Below, piece by piece: positions 22,401 to 35,090 of a DNA stretch of 64,000 bases (positions are counted from its first letter, which is position 1; each line of letters opens with the position of its first letter). A model generated the notes under the pieces. It saw nothing but the letters and a program-made list of their open reading frames with translations, was not told the origin of the DNA and searched no databases. The position numbers were made by a program, and so were the translations under genes. The DNA comes from Meloidogyne chitwoodi (Eukaryota > Nematoda > Chromadorea > Rhabditida > Meloidogynidae), in NCBI GenBank assembly GCA_015183035.1, contig JACZZP010000011.1:1054001-1118000 (forward strand), read 5' to 3'.

Positions 22401-25400
22401 TTTTTTAATTTTATAATAGAATTTTAGAAAAATAAAAAATTAAACTTATTAAATAATAATTAATTGTAATAAAAAAATCTCCAAAATATTTTTTAAATAT
22501 TTAAAAATTTTTTAAATAAAATTTAAAAAAAAATTGTGGAATTTAATTGATACTTTTAATTTTTATAAAATTTAGTTTTTGAATATTTTTAATAATAAAA
22601 TTAATTATTAATTTAATTTATATTTATTTAATTAAAGAAAATGTCTGTTATTTTTAATAATTTATTTAATTAATTTTTAATTTATTTTTTAATATTTTTT
22701 AAGAAAATAAATTTTTAAATTAAAAAGTATTTTTCTCAAAATTTTTAAAAAAACTCTCACAAATAATTTATTATTATATTTTATTGAGAATATAAAATTT
22801 AAAAAATTCTAGATAGAAAAATCAGGTGCAAAAAATTAATTTCTTGTTATTTCAAAATTAAATAAATTTTTTTTATAAATAAAAAATTAAAAAAATACAA
22901 AAAAACTTTTCTAATAAACATTTTTTGTTTAAAAACAAATAAAAAATTTAAAGAAAAATGTGTGAAATTAAATTAAATATTATTTGTACTTTAATAAATA
23001 ATTATTTTATTTATTAAAAATGTAAAGTCATAAGACTTTATTTAATAAATAAAATATAATTTTCAAAAATTATTAAAAAAATAAATATATTTATTAATTT
23101 AATTACCATGTAAATGTGGTGTTGACCCCCCAGAAACAAGTAAAGAAGGAGAAGAACTTCCAATTGTATTATTATTATCTCCAAGTAATCCATTTCCCCT
23201 TCCAACACCACAACCAGCATAACCAGAATCTTGTAATGATATTTGACTTAAATTTCGAGGACTTGGAGTACAAGATTCAAATAAAAGTTGATTATTAGAA
23301 TTATTATTATTATTAATTGTTAATGCTAATTGTGATCCTCGTCTACTACCTTTTTTAAAATTAATTAATTTATTTATTTATTTATAATATATTTACCAGT
23401 TTTACTTCCTCCTCCATTATCTATAAGAGAATTATTATTATTTCCATATTTACAAGTAGCCTGCTTTAATGCCAAATAAACTGGATCTATAATTTCTCCT
23501 TCTTAAAAAAATAATTAATTAATTAATATTTTTTAAAATTTAAGATATAATTTAATTTATTTAAAAAAAATAATAATTAAATAATTTTAGTAAATATTAA
23601 AAGTAATATTTTATATTTTAATTTAATTATTTATTTATTTATTTAAAAAAAACCTGTTCCATCTAATTGTATAGCTAAACAACGTGTTGGTGTAGATTCT
23701 GTAGAACTAGAAAAACTACTTCCTCTACTTCCATTTATTTCTGTTCCACCAATATTACCAAAATGATGTCCACTACCACAATAATGAGTATTATTATTAT
23801 TTTTCTGAAAACGTAAAGATAAATCACTTTGAGGACAACGACGAAGAGGAATATTTGGATTTTTATTAATTAATTGAGGAGATTTATTATTATTTAAATT
23901 AATATATTTAAATTCTGTGCCAACATTACAATTATTTTTATTTATTTTTAAATTTTGTGAAGAATAAATAATTTCAGAAGAAGTATTTTTAGATGATTTT
24001 AATTGATTATTATTATTATTATAAAAATTAAATAATAATTGTTGATTATTTATTAATGGACTTTCAGAAATTGAAGAATTAGATGGACTTGAATGTCTAC
24101 TATTATTATTATTATTATTTAATTGTTTTTGTTGAAAAAAACTTTTAGGAGATGCTAAAGGTGAATTATTATTTGAAGAAGGAGAAGAAGAATAATTTAA
24201 ATTATTTTTAAAAATTAAAGAAGATTTATTATTATTTAATAAATATTTTTGTTTATTATTATTTAAAATTAATGAAGGTTGTGATGAATAATGTTTTTGT
24301 TTGTCTTTTAAATATTTTTGTTGTTTTTGATGTAATTGTTTTTTTAAAAATATTTCTAATCCTCCTTCTTGACTTTCAGCACGAATTATTTGTTTAGATG
24401 ATTGTTTTTGTGAATATTTAATTAAAGAATGTTTTCTTATATTATTATATTTATTTATTAATAATAATTGTTGTTCTTTACCTCCTCCATAAGAAGAAAA
24501 ACGATTACGATAATTTTTAATAATTTGTTCATTTTCTAAAGATTTATTAATTAATTGTTGTGATCCTCTTGTTTTTAAATAATTATTATTATTTAAATTT
24601 AATTTCATAAATTCTTTTTTATTAATTTGTTCTTCTTTTTCAGTTATTAAATTAGAAGAATATTGAAGACTAGAACGACGAATAGTAGAAGTAGTAGTAA
24701 GAGGAGAAAAAGGCAATAATAAACAATAACACTAGGAAAGAAAATATTTAAAAAATAATTTTGATAAATGGCAATGTTTTTGAAACATTTAAAAAAATAA
24801 ATAAATTATTTATATATTTCCTTAATTTTTACTTAAAATTACGTATATATATTTAATTGTTTTATTTATTTATTTTATTATTTTTGTTAACAAAAACTGC
24901 CAAAAAAAATTAAAAAATATTAAAACTTGTTGTTTTTCTGGTAATTGATAATATTTAATATTATTAATATTTTGTTGTTTATTTTTTATAAATAAAGGAA
25001 GTTTTTCTTCAGAATTTTTACGTAATGTGACCATTTTATTTTATTTTTAGTATTTCTTTTTAATGAAAAATGAGTAGATTTATTTATTTATTTTATTAAA
25101 TAAAAAGAAAATAATTAATTAATTAATTAAAAATACAAAACAAATTTAAAAAAATAATATTTATTTATTTATTTATTATTTTTAAAATAAAAATTAATAA
25201 AAAAATAATATAAATTAAAAGAATTCTCAAAATATAATTTACTTTTTATTTAAAAATTAAAAAGTAAAATTTTATTTTTAATTTTAAATATTTTATTAAA
25301 TAAAAATATGTTAAAATAAATTAAAATAAATAAAAAAGTTTGTTAAGAATTATATAAAATATGTAAATATACTAATATATTCAAAAATAATGTCTGAAGG

Positions 25401-26732
25401 TCTTAAGGGCATTTAAATAATGAAAATATAAAATATTACTTTTTTAATATAATTGAAAGAAATGTTCGTTGACACGAAAATAAATAAATATAAATTGACA
25501 CTTTTTTTTTAATATATTAAAAAATAAGAATATTATATAAATTAACAAAGAAAGCATAACTTCAAAAAAAACAATTTAATATTTGGTAATCAATTAATTT
25601 ATCTTTGGGAGTATCTGATTTAATTAAATATATAATTATTTATTAATTATTTAAAAAAAAAGATATTTTTATTATTTAATTCGTCATTACTAATATTTCA
25701 AAGTCAATTTATTTATTCATTGATATACCTAATGGATGTTTGACATGAAAAATATTTTAATAGACAAATGAATACATATACTTATATTATTTATTTATTT
25801 ATTAATTAATAAATAAATATTAGATTATTTTAAATTAAAAAAGTATATAAATTAAATATATAAAAATATTTAAAAAAATAATAATAAATGTGTGGTCTTT
25901 TTTATATAATTTTTGTTTAAAAAATAAAAATATATAATAAATAATTAATAAAAAAATAATGAAAAGTATAAGGAAATTTATTAAAATAAAAAAAAACAAA
26001 ATAATATTTAATATTATTTTTACAGTTGAATGAGAAAATAATAAAGAAATAAAGGAAATATAAAATTAAAAAAAATTATTTTATAAAAATATTTACTTAA
26101 ATATTTTTAAAAAATATTCAAAAAAAATCTTAAAAATTATTTTTAAAATAAAAAAGAAAATAAATTAGTAGTAAATATTTAAAATATATAAATAATATAT
26201 AAAAACTACAAAAAGTTTTCTGTTCTCCAAAAAGTATTATTTTTTTAAATAATCTTTTTTTATTCTTTTTTGTGTCCATTTTTAGTATTTTTTAATATAA
26301 TAATAACAAAAAAAGAATTTATTTTTTTTTAAATTCCCTTTGGTATTTATTTATTCTTTTGCAACAAAAATAAATAAAAAAAAGAAAGATTTGTTGGCAC
26401 AGAAAGTCAAAAAATAAAATAAATAAATAAGTTTTAAATAATTTTTAAAAAACATAAAAAACCTTAGGTAAATTCCTAAATCGAGTCATTGACTGAACAA
26501 CACGAAAAGCAGAAGTCCATTTATGAGAAGGACTTTTTGTTGTTGTTTTTGTTAAATGTTGGTTATTAGTTACTACTTCTTCAATAATATTTAAATCCTT
26601 TTAAAATATTATATTTTTTATTTTTTTTAATTTTTAAAAAATATTTACTTTTTTAACATTTTGTTGTTTTTGAATATTATTATTATTAATTTCAAGTTGT
26701 TTTCCTTCAATAATAATTCCAACAGATTTCAT
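19492..26732 (-). CDS. Long Asn/Gln/Ser-rich protein with C-terminal SH3-like region
   Basis: Multi-exon minus-strand gene. Possible first exons are at 26732-26650 (MKSVGIIIEGKQLEINN...), continued at 26600-26463, and at about 25035-24925 (MVTLRKNSEEKLPLF). The latter joins in phase 0 to the long exon 24732-23656 (low-complexity Asn/Ser/Gln, with TSTIRRSSLQYSS). Further exons: 23515-23400 (GEIIDPVYLALKQATCKYG), 23350-23107, 20845-20560, 20360-20190 (Pro-rich RRLPPAPSQS), 20145-19957, a doubtful one near 19910, 19790-19645 and 19605-19492. The end contains GTHIVIHEYVNGECSLFLGD and VVLDNGDPDWKHGF, a good match to an SH3 beta-barrel's RT loop and DxDW region, then a second block with GTCAYCPLQFLMLI and the stop. 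A scaffold or adaptor role at the membrane or cytoskeleton is inferred; the family is not recognised. Introns up to 2.2 kb. Confidence 0.6.
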
Positions 26733-29700
26733 AATTATATTTAATTAATTTATTTATTCTAAAATGTTTAAAAATATATAAATTAATTTTTAAAAAATTA
26801 TTTAATTTTATTTTTAAATAATAATATTTACATATTTATTGAAAATAATTTTTAAAATTATTAAAATTTATTTAAAAAATAAAAGAATATTATTTAAATA
26901 TAATGACAAAAATGATTAAATATTTTTTAATTTTTAATGAGAAGTTTTTTAAAATAAATAATAATAATTTTTAATTTTTCTATTTCCGCCTCGAATTAAT
27001 TTAAAATAAAAAATAAGAGAAAATACTAAAGAGATTTAAGTATAAAATTAGTAAATAAATAAATAAATATAAAAGGATAAAGATAATAAGAGAGATTAAA
27101 ATTAAAATAATATTATTTATTAATTATTTTTAAACTAAAAATAAATTATCAGAAAAGATGAGGTAATAATATTTATATTCTGATCCAATAATATTTAATA
27201 GAGAGAATTAAAAAATAAAAAAGGTCGTAATATTTTGTTTATTAATTAAATAATAAATTTAAATTAAAAATATTTATATAAAAAATATTAAATATATTTT
27301 AATTTTATTTTTATAATTTTTTAATCCTTAAATTTATTAAAAGTTTGTTGCCATGTAAAAATACAAAAATATTTATTTTTAAGAATCCTTTTAAATTTGT
27401 TATCATTTATTTTAAATAAAAAAGATTAATAAATAAATAAATAAAAATAATAGGGGGAAGGTTAAAAAATATAATTATTTATTAATTTATAAATATTTAT
27501 TTGACGTATTTAATAATATTAATTTAAAAATATTAAATATAAAAAATATTTATTTATTTATTTAAATATATATTTTTTTAATAATTATTTATTAATTTTT
27601 AATTAATTAAATTGCGTGCCATAATTTTAAATAAAGAAATAATTAAATATATAATATTAAATATTAATCTTTTTATTAAAATTAACATTAAAGAAATATC
27701 CAGAAATAAATTAAAATAAATAATTAAAATATTTATTCATATAAATTATTTAAAAATATTTAAAAAATATTTTGAGAATTAAATTTAAAATAAATTATAT
27801 ATTTATTTTTTTCTTTTTTTTAGTTAAAAATTATTTAAAAATAAATATTAATTTTTGACATTTTTTTAACTTTTTTGGCACTCCCAATTAAAAAAGTTTT
27901 TTTAAATATTATATTTTCTAAAAATAAATAAGTAAATTAATTTAATAAAAAATATTTTATATTTTTTAAAAAGTAAAATTAAAAGATTTATTTGTTTATT
28001 TATGTCTGAATAAAAATAAAAAAAATATTTTTTATTCTTCCAAAATCTTTGTTTTTTTTATTAATTAAAGGCAAATATCATATGGTTATAAATTTTATTT
28101 TATTTAAAAAAACAATTTTTTATTTTACTTGATTTTTGGACTTTTCTTTGTTTTTTTTATTTTAAATTTAAAGAAATTTATTTAAAAAAATAATAATTAA
28201 AATTAATTAATTATAAAATTAAAATAAAGGTAATTAATTATTAAATAATTTATAAAAAATAATTAAATATATATTTTTAGATATTTTTATAAAAAATTTA
28301 GAAAATATAAATTTGTAAATTTTTTACTTGCAAATATTATATTTTTAAATAAATAATAGAAAATAAATAAATATCTCCTAAATTTCCTTTTAAAGTGAGA
28401 AAATAAAATAATAAAAAAAGAGAAAAGAATTTTCTTTTTTTTAAATTATTAGTTTAGTAAAAAGCTATAAAAAGATTATATAATTTATTTTTATTTTTTT
28501 AGGTGTAAAAATAAATATAAATTACAAAAAAATATTTAAAGAATTTTTTTTTAAATTTAACAAAATATATTAAAAGAAATAATTTAAAAAATAATTTATT
28601 TTTTTTTAAATTTAATTTTATATGCAGTAATTTTAAATATTTTTAATTAATTTTTAAAATATTAAAAAATAAATATTCTGAAATATTAATTTATTAAAAA
28701 AAATATTCTCCAATAATTTATTTTTTTTTATTGTTTTTTCCGCAAGTTGTTTTTCTTTTGGTAAGCGTGGGTGGCAAAGAAATATGGTGCTTGTTGGTGA
28801 AAGTCTTTTTTGCAATAAATAAATAAATAAATAAAATATAAAAAAAAATTTGGCCACACAAAAAATAAAAAATATTTTATTTATTTATTTTATTTAAAAA
28901 ATAAAAAAAAAGTTTCATTTAATCTTAACAAAATATTTTAAAAAAATTAAAAAATCTCTTTTTGATCAAATTTATAATCTAAAAATAAATATAATAAATT
29001 TTTTAGTTCTTTATTTTCTTTTTAACGTATAAAAAATTCTAAAAATAAAAAAAAAAGGAAACTTTTCTTTGAATTATTTAAAACTTTTTTTGTTCTAAAG
29101 TAAAAATTAGACTTTTTTAAAAATAATAAATAAAATAAATATTTTATTTTTTAATTTTCTTTTATTTCTTTATTAAAATATATTTATCAAATAAAATTAT
29201 TTTATAAAAAAAGATTAATTTCACTGGAACAAACAAAATAAAATAATTATTTTATTTTAATTAATTTTTAATAAAAATGTCAGACAAAATTAAATTTTTT
29301 AAATTAATTGATTTTTATTTTTTTAAATGTTTAAGAAAAACGGAAAAGAAATCTTTTTTTAAATTTTTGGGTTAATTATTATTATTACTTTTTTTTTTTA
29401 ATTTTGAGCAAAGGCTGGAAGTATTAAAATGTCAGTTGGTATTTTTTCATTTCTTGATCTCTTAATAAATTAAAATAATTTTAAAAATAATTATTATTTA
29501 GATATAACAAAATTAAATCTAAAAAATATTAATAAAATAATATTATTTAAATAATAAATAAAATAAAAATAAAGAATAAAATTAAATATTTTTATTTTTT
29601 TAATAATCAGGCAATTGGCCAAAAAATATAAAAAAATATTTTATTTTATTTAACAACTGTTTTATTTTTCTTATAATTTTTTGAAAGAGAAAATGATCAA

Positions 29701-31722
29701 GAAAAAAATATTTTGTTTGTTGAATGCGAGGGTGGAAAATATATTTATTTATTTGTTTTCTTGATTATATTTTTAATTATTAATAAATAAATAAATATTT
29801 TTTAAATATTTATTTATTTACATCTGTTTAAATAAATACTAAATTATTTTTAAAAAAAGAACAGTTGAGGGTGTTTAAAAAAAAGTTTCAAGACCGAACA
29901 AAAAATAAAATATTAAGGTAAAAAATAAATAAAATCTTTCAAATTTTTGTTGACAAAAATGAATAAATAAATAATTAAATATATTTACTAAATATTATTT
30001 TTTAATTAACAAAAAATTTAATTTGATATTTTTTGACAAAAATAAAATAAAAATATAGATGACGTGAATAAATCTTTTTTTACAAAAAGAATAGAAGAAG
30101 AGTTTTTATATAAAATATTTTATTTTATTTTAAAAGAATTTCTGATGGATTGAGAAAAAGAAAGAAGAAAAACAAAAGAATTATTTAATAAAAATAAATT
30201 AAAATATTTATAGGCAGGCCAATTGCTAAAAGTGAGGGTGGATAAAAGTGAAAAAGAGATTAAAAATGTAATAAATATATTTATTTTTGCAGACTTTATT
30301 TCTTTAAAATTAATTTTATTTAGTTAAAAAAGTTAAAAATTAAATTTATAAAAATAAATATATTTAAATAATTATTTAAATAAAAAATATTTTAAATTAA
30401 ATTAATTTATAAATTTGATTGGATCTCTAATTTTTTAAATTTTTTCTTTAATTTTAATCCGCAAAATAAAGGAATTTATTTTGTTTTAAAAAGAAATAAA
30501 TCTGAAAGGAATTTGCTTTAAATAAATATTTCTTTTTTTATTTATATAATAAAATATGTTAAAAAAAAAAGAAAAATTAAATAAAAAAGTGAGGGTGGTA
30601 ACATATAAATATATTTAATATAATAAATTATTTTAAATATAAAAGAATAGATATATATGACGTGATTAAATATTTAATCTTTTTTTATTTTAAATATAGA
30701 AAAGTAATTATAATTAATTATAATTAAATAAATAATTATTTTAATTTTTAAAAAACAATTAATCTCTTTTTAAATTAAATTTAAAAAATTAAAATATAAT
30801 AAATATTTAAAAGTAGAGAATAAATAAATAAATAATAATTGCCAAAATTTAATAAAATAAAATAGTTTTTTTTATTTCTTTTGAAATTTAATATTTAAAT
30901 TCAAAATTTAATTAATAAAATATATTATGTACACCCTCAAATTAATATATATTCTCAAATAAATATATAGGTAATATTTTATGTATGTAAATAAATACTA
31001 AAAATTAAAAAAAGAAATATACCTATGTAGGTATTGCTTGAATGAATTATTTTATTTTTAGAAAAGAAGTAAAAAATGATGAGAATATGTGAGAATTTAT
31101 TAAAATAAATATTTTAATATAAAAAAATTAATATTTAAAAAATTGAAAAGATTAAAAAATAAAATTTAAATAAAAAGTTATATTTTATTATATATTCTCT
31201 TTGTTTCTTTTTTTATTAAATTACTCAAAAACTTTAAATAAATGCGGAAATAAAAAAATATTTTTATTGATGTTTATAAAAAATTATTTGATATTTATTC
31301 TTTAAATAAAAAATATTTATTAATAGGTATGTATTAGTAGAGTGTTTAATACCTAATAATACCCCCATTGGAATGACTCCTCTTAATTTAAAATAATTCT
31401 TTTAGAAAATTAAAAAATAAGCATTTAATTATTTAATTTTAAACAAATTTTAAAAAGAATATTTTTATTAATTTAAAAATAAATTTTTAAAAAAATTCTT
31501 CAACAAAAAACGAGGAAGAAAATTTAAAAATTAATAAAAACAAAAAATGTAAATATAAATAATTAAAAAAACCTTAATAATAATTAAGCAAGTATTGAAA
31601 TAATAAATAAAAAAAATATTTTTTTCTAAATATTTTAAGTCTTACAATTATTAGTTTAAATTTAAAAAAATACTTAAAAATATTTCAACAAATACAATAT
31701 GATTTTTCAATTTTCAAGGACG
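26733..31722. other. 5 kb AT-rich gene desert
   Basis: Almost pure A/T with poly-A, poly-T, TAAATAAATAAA and AATATTTAAA runs throughout. No exon-like stretch on either strand, no RNA gene, no inverted-repeat element until 31731. It presumably includes promoter sequence for the long SH3-like gene near its left edge. Confidence 0.6.
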
Positions 31723-31730
31723 TTATTTTG

Positions 31731-31933
31731 GGGAGCAGGCCAGTTGACCGCAAGGCCGGTTTACCGCAGGGCTATAACTTATTTTACATTTACCAAAAAT
31801 GTTCGACCCAAAGATGGTTCGACTCAGCTCGACGAGCTGAGTCGAATGACACTAATATCTCTATTATATGACAATTATAAACAGAGTTATAGCCCTGCGG
31901 TAAACCGGCCTTGCGGTCAACTGGGGTGTACCC
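31731..31933. mobile_element. MITE-like element D with 8-bp target duplication
   Basis: Near-perfect inverted arms. Left: GGGAGCAGGCCAGTTGACCG, continuing CAAGGCCGGTTTACCGCAGG to ATAACT. Right: its reverse complement, ending TCAACTGGGGTGTACCC. TTATTTTG flanks both sides (31723-31730 and 31934-31941). Length 203 bases. The centre carries GACTCAGCTCGACGAGCTGAGTCGA, a perfect palindrome of the dispersed GAGCTC repeat type. An ORF of 99 codons spans it but is only a by-product of the inverted repeat. Confidence 0.9.
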
Positions 31934-32154
31934 TTATTTTGTGCCCCGAATCTATTATCATTCTACTTATTGTTAGCTCAACGAGACGGAAAGAATAAAA
32001 TAAATTTTTCAAAAAATAAAGAACTTGACGAAAAATAATAGTTAGATAATTTCATTGGACTCATAAACTGGACTAGCACCTAAATAATTATATGAAGTAT
32101 TAATTTATTTTTATAAAAAATTTTAAATAAATTAAATGCTCTAAAAAATTTATT

Positions 32155-34649
32155 TCAATCAAAAATAGTTAAATTAAACAAATTTTTCGGTATAATATTT
32201 TTGTCATTATTATATTCTATTTTGCTACACACTCCTTCCTTTTGGACATTTTTCTTATCAATTCCCTTCAACTCTGAATTACTATAAAAGCCTGGAGGAC
32301 AAGCACAAACAAATCCCTTAGCCATGTTAACACATTGTTTTGGATCTAAAAATAAAATAATTATTGAGAAAATAAAATATTTAAAAAAAGTTACATGGAC
32401 ATTGTTCAAAAATACATTCATTAACATCTACACATTCAAGAACATCAAATCGATAAAGTAAATCTCTATTTATTTCACCATTTTGTACACAAGCACAACT
32501 AAGATTCCAACGATTCTCCTATAAAATAAATTAATTAATTTAAATTTTGACAAAATATTTTTATACCATTATACCAAGAAAATCATCATTAAAAGGTTCT
32601 TCTAAATCTGTAAATATATAATTAATTTAGAAAATTCTAATACAAATTTTAAAAAAATTACAGCAATAATGTGTGCTTGTTTCCCTTCGTAAAATAAAAG
32701 TAATTTCATCTTCTCCTGTCTCATTATTTTTCTTCTTCTTTCTTTTTTCAAGTTCTGCCTGTATTTTTTTATCCTCAAAATATCCTTTAGTTTCATCATC
32801 ATCAATCTGCCGTTTTCCCTTCAAAAAATCTTTTTTTTTGTTATTTATAGGTAAATAAAAATTTTATATAAAATAATAACATTTTTTTATAATGTCAACT
32901 TAATTTAACATTAAAAGTATAATTTCAAAGCAATTCAATTATATTTTTCTAAGTGACAAACCTTCAAAGAACAAGAAGAATGAGCACACCATCCATAACG
33001 AATAATTCTTTGAGTATTATTTTCTGTAATACTTTCATTATATATATTAAAACTATCATCAGTCAAAGGATCATTGTGAGTATTATCTTCGCGAAAGAAC
33101 CGTGTACTGTTTCTGCCACAACATGGATCAGGGCAAAAACTAATTTAAAAATAAGGGAAAATTAATATTGTTCTAGAAATCCAAAAATATTAGAAGTCAA
33201 AAAATGAATTAATTCATATTTTCAATAAAATACTAACAAACCTAACATCAGCACATTCAAATTCAATTTGATTAGCAAAATGGTCAATTGGATCCAAAGT
33301 TATATTTTTTCCAAATTTCCAAAGTTCGGGAGAGTCTTCGAATTGACGAAATGCCATTGAAGGCCACTTAATTTAAAGAGGAACATTAAATTATTTCATT
33401 AATTTGAACATTTATTTTAGCGTTACAAGTCAACAATTATTCTACTTTTTATTAAATTTTTGATTTTATTTCCTTTTTATAATAAATTTATTTAAAACTA
33501 ACTTCATGAATTTGATGTTCTTCAAAACCGTAAGAGCAAAATGGAAGTCTTGCCAGAAAACTAACCCTATTTTTTGTCAAAAAACAAAGAAAATAAGAAG
33601 CAGACATATCAAAACTATTAAAAGAAAATCTTAAAAAAATTGAATTAATTTAAAAATTACTTAAATTTTGTATTTGTAACTCGATGTATAAAATCTTCTT
33701 CACTGAAATTTTAAAACTTAAATTAATCTTTAATTTAATTTAAACAAACTCAATAATAAAGGTATCTACTCTTTGGAAAGCTTTTGGAAATAAAAATTTT
33801 GTTCGTTGCTGAATGTTATTGAAAAGAAAGTCAATACAAGACTGAAAATATAAATATTAATAAAATTATTTAAAATTAAACAGATTCATAATAAAAATAT
33901 TAAAAAGAAAATATCTAGATAATAATTTTTAATTGAAAGCTAAAAGTTTTTTGGATTGAGTTTTAAAATGATTTTTTTTTGCTAAAATAAGAAATAGGTA
34001 AAAAAGATAACCGTAAAGTTGACTGGATTAGAGCAATTTCCATAAACATACGGATGAAATGTAACAGGTGGATAAGGATTGTAACGATGAAATCCTCGGT
34101 GACCTGATAAAAACAAATTACTATTCATAAAAAGAAAAGAATTTCATTTATATTAAATAAAATTCATAGGTAAAATCACAAAAAAAATAATAAAAAAACC
34201 TGAAGAAGGAGAATAAATCCAAGTACGATAGAGGCGAAGGTAGAAAGCTATTTTACCTTAAACTTTACTTTTATAATCATAAAATAAATGTAATACCCAA
34301 TTTAGAAAGCCTTGAACGAATATGATTAATAGACGTAAGATTTACTATTAATGAACTGAAAAGTATTTGAAATAAAGCCTAGAAGACTCGAGAAATGTTA
34401 GAAAATAAGATAAACTTCAATCTATAGCTCTAAATGACTAGATATTTATTAATTTCTCAAAAGCCAGTTTTTAGTTAAAAAGGACAAAAAGTAGGCTTAC
34501 GTTTCAAGTTTCTCAATAAACATATCATTAAAAACATCAAGATTAAGTTCATCTTCATCAGTTGTTGCTTTCGTTTTTGCTTTTATTAATTCGGCAGAAT
34601 CAGCAATAAAATACAAAATTATAAAAAATACACACAATTTTCCGGACAT
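32155..34649 (-). CDS. Secreted protein with C-terminal calcium-binding EGF-like domains
   Basis: ATG at 34649-34647 opens a signal peptide (MSGKLCVFFIILYFIADS). The frame runs through about a dozen short exons, including 34358-34300, about 34250-34201, 34103-34013, 33840-33750 and 33350-33245 (WPSMAFRQFEDSPELW). At about 33130-32945 FCPDPCCGRNSTRFF begins a Cys/Asn-rich block. A Lys/Glu-rich segment follows (32824-32660, EKRKKKKNNETGEDE). The end holds CVDVNECIFEQCP (32460-32400), a DxNEC calcium-binding EGF start, and CVNMAKGFVCACPPGFYS (32345-32270), the EGF Cys-x-Cys and aromatic-Gly end. Stop TGA at 32157-32155. Several YNES/RNST/NFT sequons support secretion. No membrane helix after the signal. 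The N-terminal two-thirds (with FHRYNPYPPVTFHPYVYGNC) is not a family I recognise; extracellular matrix function is inferred from the EGF domains only. Confidence 0.7.
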
Positions 34650-35090
34650 CAGAAATATTTATTGTTAAAAAAAATAATAACAAAATTATAAAAAAACAGA
34701 ATCGAAAAAAAGTTGAAGAAATACAAAGTATTGATGATACAGTCCATTCCGTCGCGAGCAAACCGTCGCGTAAATTCGTCGCAGTCCGTCGCGAACAATA
34801 GGAAGACTCTGACAGTAAATACATATCAGGGATGGCTCTTTTCGATAAAATGCATCTCGATTTTTCGGACCTATTTTCTCAGGATCTAATAATAAGTTAA
34901 GTAATACAATTAATTTTATTCAGAAAAATAATTAATAAAAAATTTAAGTAAATTACAAAAATAAAACAAATAATTGAAATTTAAACAAAATTCTACAAAA
35001 AATGTAAAGCTCAATTTTCTGATATGTACATACACATTTAAATAAATAAATATTATTAGACAAATATACCTATTAATTAATATTGTTTAT
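34650..35090. other. Intergenic with CGTCGC motif cluster
   Basis: Between two minus-strand genes. At 34750-34796 the motif CCGTCGC or TCGTCGC occurs four times (GTCGCGAGC, CCGTCGCG, TCGTCGCAG, CCGTCGCGAA) in otherwise AT-rich DNA just upstream of the EGF gene. It could be a repeat fragment or a binding-site cluster. Confidence 0.5.

Noticed and set aside
28654..28857. Minus-strand ORF in the AT desert
   Set aside because: Poly-Phe/Ile/Lys translation of A/T DNA with no splice partners.
31699..31998. 99-codon ORF spanning element D
   Set aside because: Its length comes from the long inverted repeat of the MITE; no protein family, and the frame starts and ends in AT-rich flanks.
32673..32858. 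Plus-strand ORF rich in Phe/Ser
   Set aside because: Antisense of the Lys/Glu-rich exon of the EGF gene.
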